From the NCBI RefSeq assembly GCF_001655615.1, contig NZ_CP011567.1, positions 806,001 to 870,000 of the forward strand: DNA of 64,000 nucleotides. The letters run 5' to 3'. Position 1 is the first letter of the stretch; each line of letters opens with the position of its first letter. This document shows, piece after piece, positions 56,976 through 64,000 of this stretch. Below the pieces are notes generated by a model. That model saw only the letters and a list, made by a program, of their open reading frames with translations. It did no database searches and was not told the DNA's origin. This DNA comes from Pseudomonas sp. GR 6-02 (GTDB lineage: Bacteria > Pseudomonadota > Gammaproteobacteria > Pseudomonadales > Pseudomonadaceae). The translations under genes were made by a program, and so were the position numbers.

Positions 56976-58108
56976 CTAAGCCAGCCATACTCGCCCTTGC
57001 TGATGGCAGCATTTTTCGCGGCGAAGCCATTGGAGCCGACGGACAAACCGTTGGTGAGGTGGTGTTCAACACCGCAATGACCGGCTATCAGGAAATCCTT
57101 ACCGATCCTTCCTACGCCCAACAGATCGTTACCCTGACTTACCCGCACATCGGCAACACTGGTACTACGCCGGAAGACGCCGAGTCCGATCGCGTCTGGT
57201 CCGCTGGCCTGGTCATCCGTGACCTGCCACTGGTTGCGAGCAACTGGCGCAACACGATGTCTCTGTCCGACTACCTGAAAGCCAATAATGTCGTGGCAAT
57301 CGCCGGTATCGACACTCGCCGCCTGACACGCATCCTGCGTGAGAAAGGCGCGCAGAACGGCTGCATCATGGCCGGTGACAACATTTCCGAAGAAGCCGCC
57401 ATCGCCGCTGCCCAGGGTTTTCCTGGCCTCAAAGGCATGGACCTGGCGAAAGTCGTCAGCACCAAAGAGAAGTACGAGTGGCGCTCGACTGTCTGGGACT
57501 TGAAGACCGACAGCCACGCGACCATCGACGCTTCCGATCTGCCATATCACGTGGTTGCCTACGACTACGGCGTCAAGCTGAACATCCTGCGCATGCTGGT
57601 CGAGCGCGGTTGCCGCGTGACCGTGGTGCCAGCTCAAACGCCGGCGGCTGACGTTCTGGCTCTGAAGCCGGACGGCGTGTTCCTGTCCAACGGCCCGGGT
57701 GACCCTGAGCCATGCGATTACGCGATCCAGGCCATTAAAGACGTGCTGGAAACCGAGATCCCGGTATTCGGTATCTGCCTCGGCCACCAACTGCTGGCTC
57801 TGGCCTCCGGCGCCAAGACCCTGAAAATGGGCCACGGCCACCACGGTGCAAACCACCCGGTTCAGGATCTGGACAGCGGTGTGGTGATGATCACCAGCCA
57901 GAACCACGGTTTTGCGGTAGACGAAGCGACCCTGCCAGGCAACGTTCGGGCGATCCACAAATCGCTGTTCGACGGCACCCTGCAAGGTATCGAGCGTACC
58001 GACAAGAGCGCCTTCAGCTTCCAGGGTCACCCTGAAGCCAGCCCTGGCCCGAACGACGTAGCGCCACTGTTTGATCGCTTCATCAACGAAATGGCCAAGC
58101 GACGCTGA
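56972..58108 (+). CDS. carA: Carbamoyl-phosphate synthase small subunit
   Basis: 378 residues from a TTG at 56972 with GGGAGG five bases upstream. N-terminal domain [17 protein letters not shown] and [20 protein letters not shown]; the C-terminal class I amidotransferase domain with the nucleophile in [13 protein letters not shown] near 269 and GHPEASPGP near 351. It supplies ammonia from glutamine to CarB for arginine and pyrimidine synthesis. The rare start codon and overlapping leader suggest limited or regulated translation. Confidence 0.97.
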   Translation: MTKPAILALADGSIFRGEAIGADGQTVGEVVFNTAMTGYQEILTDPSYAQQIVTLTYPHIGNTGTTPEDAESDRVWSAGLVIRDLPLVASNWRNTMSLSDYLKANNVVAIAGIDTRRLTRILREKGAQNGCIMAGDNISEEAAIAAAQGFPGLKGMDLAKVVSTKEKYEWRSTVWDLKTDSHATIDASDLPYHVVAYDYGVKLNILRMLVERGCRVTVVPAQTPAADVLALKPDGVFLSNGPGDPEPCDYAIQAIKDVLETEIPVFGICLGHQLLALASGAKTLKMGHGHHGANHPVQDLDSGVVMITSQNHGFAVDEATLPGNVRAIHKSLFDGTLQGIERTDKSAFSFQGHPEASPGPNDVAPLFDRFINEMAKRR

Positions 58109-58225
58109 TCGCTCGCCCTGATGTAGCGAAGCCTGGGGGCGGTCCCGAAACCGGCGGCCCCCTCAAGGCTTCAGAGATTGAACAAGACGGCTTGCCGACT
58201 GACCTGCGGATTTGAGTGACAACCC
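58109..58225. other. carA-carB spacer with a hairpin
   Basis: AGCCTGGGGGC and GCCCCCTCAAGGCT form an imperfect hairpin at about 58131-58171. No T-run follows, so it may be a processing or stability element rather than a terminator. There is no frame here, unlike the carA-orf-carB order reported for P. aeruginosa. Confidence 0.6.
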
Positions 58226-61443
<3,218 letters not shown>

Positions 61444-61447
<4 letters not shown>

Positions 61448-61920
61448 TCAAATACCCAATGACCGTCAAGGGCGCTAAAGCCCTGGAAGAAGAACACGCT
61501 CATCTGACCAAGGTCGTTCGTCCGAAACTCAGTCAGGACATCGGTACGGCCCGCGAGTTGGGTGACTTGAAGGAAAACGCCGAATACCACGCTGCTCGCG
61601 AGCAGCAGGGGATGGTCGAGGCGCGGATTCGTGACATTGAAGGCCGCATGCAAAACGCTGTGGTCATCGACGTAACGACCATCGAGCACACCGGCAAGGT
61701 GATTTTCGGCACCACCGTCGAAATCGCCAATGTCGAGACCGATGAAAGCGTGACTTACCAGATCGTTGGTGAGGATGAAGCAGACATCAAGCTCGGCAAG
61801 ATCTCCGTCGGTTCGCCGATCGCCCGTGCCTTGATCGCCAAGGAAGAGGGTGATGTGGTGGCGGTCAAAACGCCGGGTGGCGTTATCGAGTATGAGATTG
61901 TCGAAGTTCGCCACATCTGA
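61444..61920 (+). CDS. greA: Transcription elongation factor GreA
   Basis: 158 residues. N-terminal coiled coil with the acidic tip ([20 protein letters not shown] near 40) and the C-terminal FKBP-like domain ([23 protein letters not shown]-type motif read here as [18 protein letters not shown]). It rescues backtracked RNA polymerase by stimulating transcript cleavage. Co-transcribed with carAB through the four-base overlap, as known in P. aeruginosa. Confidence 0.98.
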
Positions 61921-61948
61921 AAGAAGGCGCCCGCTACGTGCGGGTGCC

Positions 61949-62353
61949 ATGCTTTGGCAGCTGACCCAGATGCTCTGGGTTGGCGGCTTGTGGTTGTTGC
62001 ACATCGGTCTGCTGCCGGTGCTGGGGCAAATAGGCTTGGCGCCGCTGCTGATCGACGAAATTGCAGGTGCGCTGAATACGCTGATGGTGGGATTCGCCAC
62101 AGCGAGTGTGATTTTTCAGGCTTTGGTGCTGGTACAGGCCGAGGGTCTTGCCAGTCTATGGCGGGATATTCGCGGGCAACTGCTGCTGATGGCGCTGTAT
62201 GGGTGCGCGATGTATTTCGCAGTACGCTTCGGTTGGCCGCAGGCGCTGCATTGGCAGTTGTTCAGCTATCTTGTCCTGGGGTTTTCCGGGCTGGTGCTGG
62301 TGATGCAGCCGGTGCCTGGATGGAGTGTCAGGGTGCGCGAAGCACACCCTTGA
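61949..62353 (+). CDS. DUF4149-like small membrane protein
   Basis: 134 residues from the ATG at 61949 (no better start downstream of greA). Four hydrophobic segments: MLWQLTQMLWVGGLWLLHIG, TLMVGFATASVIFQALVLVQ, GQLLLMALYGCAMYFAVRFG and LFSYLVLGFSGLVLVM. The WxG opening followed by this topology fits DUF4149. It probably continues the carAB-greA transcript. Function unknown. Confidence 0.8.
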   Translation: MLWQLTQMLWVGGLWLLHIGLLPVLGQIGLAPLLIDEIAGALNTLMVGFATASVIFQALVLVQAEGLASLWRDIRGQLLLMALYGCAMYFAVRFGWPQALHWQLFSYLVLGFSGLVLVMQPVPGWSVRVREAHP

Positions 62354-62362
62354 CCCTTGCCA

Positions 62363-62671
62363 TCACTTGAAGCGATGGACGTTCGACAACTGCTTGTTGA
62401 CGCTGAAGTTCTTGCGATAAATCAGTGCCATCTTGCCGATGACCTGAACCAGATCGGCTTTGCCGGCCTTGCAGAGTTCTGCAATGGCTGCCAGGCGCGA
62501 TTCGCGATCGAGGATGTTGAGCTTGATTTTGATCAGCTCGTGATCCGCCAAAGCGCGTTCAAGTTCGGCTAACACACCTTCAGTCAGGCCGTTGTCAGCC
62601 ACAATCAAAACTGGTTTCAGATGGTGGCCAATGGACTTGTACTGTTTCTTCTGCTCTTGAGTGAGCGGCAT
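62363..62671 (-). CDS. yhbY: YhbY family RNA-binding protein
   Basis: 102 residues. CRS1-YhbY (CRM) fold: LTQEQKKQYKSIGHHLKPVL, GLTEGVLAELERALADHELI, KIKLNILDRESRLAAIAEL and the GxxG-like VQVIGKMALIYRKN. It associates with pre-50S ribosomal particles. Divergent from rlmE with a 101-bp promoter region. Confidence 0.95.
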   Translation of the reverse strand: MPLTQEQKKQYKSIGHHLKPVLIVADNGLTEGVLAELERALADHELIKIKLNILDRESRLAAIAELCKAGKADLVQVIGKMALIYRKNFSVNKQLSNVHRFK

Positions 62672-62772
62672 AATCTGACCCTTTCGTCTGGATTCTGTAA
62701 AATGGCGGCCATTTTACCCGAGGGCTCGTGGATCCGCCCAATTAATCACGACCCTTATCATCGAGGTGCCCA

Positions 62773-63402
62773 ATGGCGCGTTCCAAGACAAGCCTTGGTT
62801 GGCTGAAAAGACATGTCAACGATCCCTATGTGAAGCAGGCGCAAAAGGATGGCTACCGCTCGCGTGCGAGTTACAAACTTCTGGAGGTCCAGGAGAAATA
62901 CAAGCTGATCCGTCCCGGCATGAGCGTTGTCGACCTGGGTGCGGCGCCCGGCGGATGGTCGCAGGTGACTAGTCGTCTGATTGGTGGTCAGGGGCGACTG
63001 ATTGCCTCGGACATTCTGGAAATGGACAGCATTCCGGACGTGACTTTCATTCAGGGGGACTTCACCGAGGACGAAGTGCTCACGCGGATCCTTGAAGCTG
63101 TGGGTAATTCGCAGGTGGACCTTGTGATTTCCGATATGGCCCCCAATATGAGTGGTACGCCTGAAGTGGACATGCCAAAAGCCATGTTTCTTTGCGAGCT
63201 GGCGCTTGATTTGGCGGAACGGATACTCAAGCCGGGTGGTAATTTTGTGATCAAGATTTTTCAGGGCGAAGGGTTTGATGTTTACCTGAAGGATGCTCGT
63301 CGGAAATTCGACAAGATCCAGATGATCAAGCCAGACTCTTCCCGTGACAGTTCCCGCGAGCAATACATGTTGGCTTGGGGTTACCGCGGGCGTAGTGAGT
63401 AA
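62773..63402 (+). CDS. rlmE: 23S rRNA 2'-O-ribose methyltransferase RlmE (FtsJ/RrmJ)
   Basis: 209 residues. AdoMet motif [20 protein letters not shown] near 53, [16 protein letters not shown] near 120 and catalytic Lys in [20 protein letters not shown] near 159. It methylates U2552 of 23S rRNA. It stands just upstream of ftsH, the conserved heat-shock-linked rlmE-ftsH order. Confidence 0.97.
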   Translation: MARSKTSLGWLKRHVNDPYVKQAQKDGYRSRASYKLLEVQEKYKLIRPGMSVVDLGAAPGGWSQVTSRLIGGQGRLIASDILEMDSIPDVTFIQGDFTEDEVLTRILEAVGNSQVDLVISDMAPNMSGTPEVDMPKAMFLCELALDLAERILKPGGNFVIKIFQGEGFDVYLKDARRKFDKIQMIKPDSSRDSSREQYMLAWGYRGRSE

Positions 63403-63595
63403 AACGAGGTTTTTTGGCGGGGTGATAGGTTTTTCATATTTCGCCCCGCGTGCATTAGCGAATATTGTGTAGAAAGTGTTTCACAAAGGGTTACAGACGG
63501 CGCCTGCCAGAGCCGTAGGTAATGTAGTAAGTTAGGCCGGTGAATATCATGCGAAGCGCGCGCCATTAGCGGAGCTTGCTTCAGAGGGTAGTTAA

Positions 63596-64000
63596 TTGAA
63601 CGATATGGCAAAGAATCTGATCCTGTGGTTGATCATCGCAGCTGTCCTGGTGACGGTGATGAACAACTTCTCCAGCCCTAACGAGCCGCAGACCCTCAAC
63701 TATTCCGACTTCATCCAGCAGGTCAAGGATGGCAAGGTCGAGCGCGTAGCGGTTGATGGCTACGTGATTACAGGCAAGCGCAACGATGGCGACAGCTTCA
63801 AGACCATCCGTCCGGCAATCCAGGACAACGGTCTGATCGGCGACCTCGTGGATAACCACGTTGTGGTCGAAGGCAAGCAACCTGAGCAGCAAAGTATCTG
63901 GACTCAACTCCTGGTCGCAAGCTTCCCGATCCTGGTGATCATCGCCGTCTTCATGTTCTTCATGCGGCAGATGCAGGGCGGTGCCGGTGGCAAGGGTGGG
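63596..64000 (+). CDS. ftsH: ATP-dependent zinc metalloprotease FtsH, N-terminal part
   Basis: The first 135 codons are seen before the window ends. I prefer the TTG at 63596 (giving MNDMAKNLIL, like MSDMAKNLIL of E. coli) because GAGGG sits seven bases before it; an ATG at 63605 is the alternative. Membrane segment 1 (LILWLIIAAVLVTVMNNF), the periplasmic region (NYSDFIQQVKDGKVERVAVD) and segment 2 (LVASFPILVIIAVFMFFM) are visible; the AAA and protease domains lie outside. It degrades membrane and SsrA-tagged proteins and sigma-32. Confidence 0.95.
   Translation, partial: MNDMAKNLILWLIIAAVLVTVMNNFSSPNEPQTLNYSDFIQQVKDGKVERVAVDGYVITGKRNDGDSFKTIRPAIQDNGLIGDLVDNHVVVEGKQPEQQSIWTQLLVASFPILVIIAVFMFFMRQMQGGAGGKGG

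Overview
The window is Pseudomonas chromosome, most likely the P. fluorescens group. The right half has the typical Pseudomonas order ssrA, lactate genes, smpB, ratA-rnfH, bamE/fur, recN, grpE-dnaK-dnaJ-dapB-carA-carB-greA, yhbY/rlmE, ftsH, and it contains REP-type palindromes and fluorescent-pseudomonad families such as DUF6124. This assignment rests on recognised proteins and gene order, not on a database search.

Layout. (1) 1-4710 is a left flank: a DUF433-type gene cut by the window edge, two related DUF6124 blocks around an EamA transporter with a histidine-rich tail, IS66 scraps and a GNAT acetyltransferase. (2) About 4720-36301 is a 31.6 kb genomic island next to the 3' end of the tmRNA gene ssrA. 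A tyrosine integrase (34859-36115) sits beside intact ssrA. At the far end a decayed copy of the ssrA 3' end (4720-4742) is followed by a strong terminator (4680-4710) that looks like the original ssrA terminator pushed away by integration. (3) 36302-64000 is core genome: tmRNA, D-/L-lactate oxidation (dld, lutCBA, lldP, lldR), trans-translation (smpB), iron control (fur), repair (recN), the heat-shock operon, lysine and carbamoyl-phosphate synthesis, RNA modification and the start of ftsH.

Island cargo, left to right: a SNF2 helicase remnant; a GmrSD-like pair of DUF262 proteins (5485-8860); a graveyard with an ADP-ribosylglycohydrolase tail and a dynamin-like GTPase pseudogene; a YaaW-like protein and a small OmpA-tail-like protein; a six-gene operon (12323-24699) encoding a WYL regulator, a SNF2 helicase with a DUF3883 domain, a RecF/PtuA-like ATPase, a PtuB-like HNH protein, a DUF1156 DNA methyltransferase and a DUF499 ATPase; a replication/recombination module (DUF3987 protein, second tyrosine recombinase, small partners); and a 5.6 kb segment bounded by inverted arrays of 23-bp repeats, carrying a DUF2971 gene and a Septu-like ATPase-HNH pair.

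The six-gene operon is the best candidate for a poorly described system. Its first five genes are joined by 1-4 bp start/stop overlaps. It combines the methylase/DUF499/helicase set known from anti-phage clusters with a Septu-like nuclease module, and lacks the DISARM core genes drmA, drmB and drmC. Function is inferred from domains and context only.
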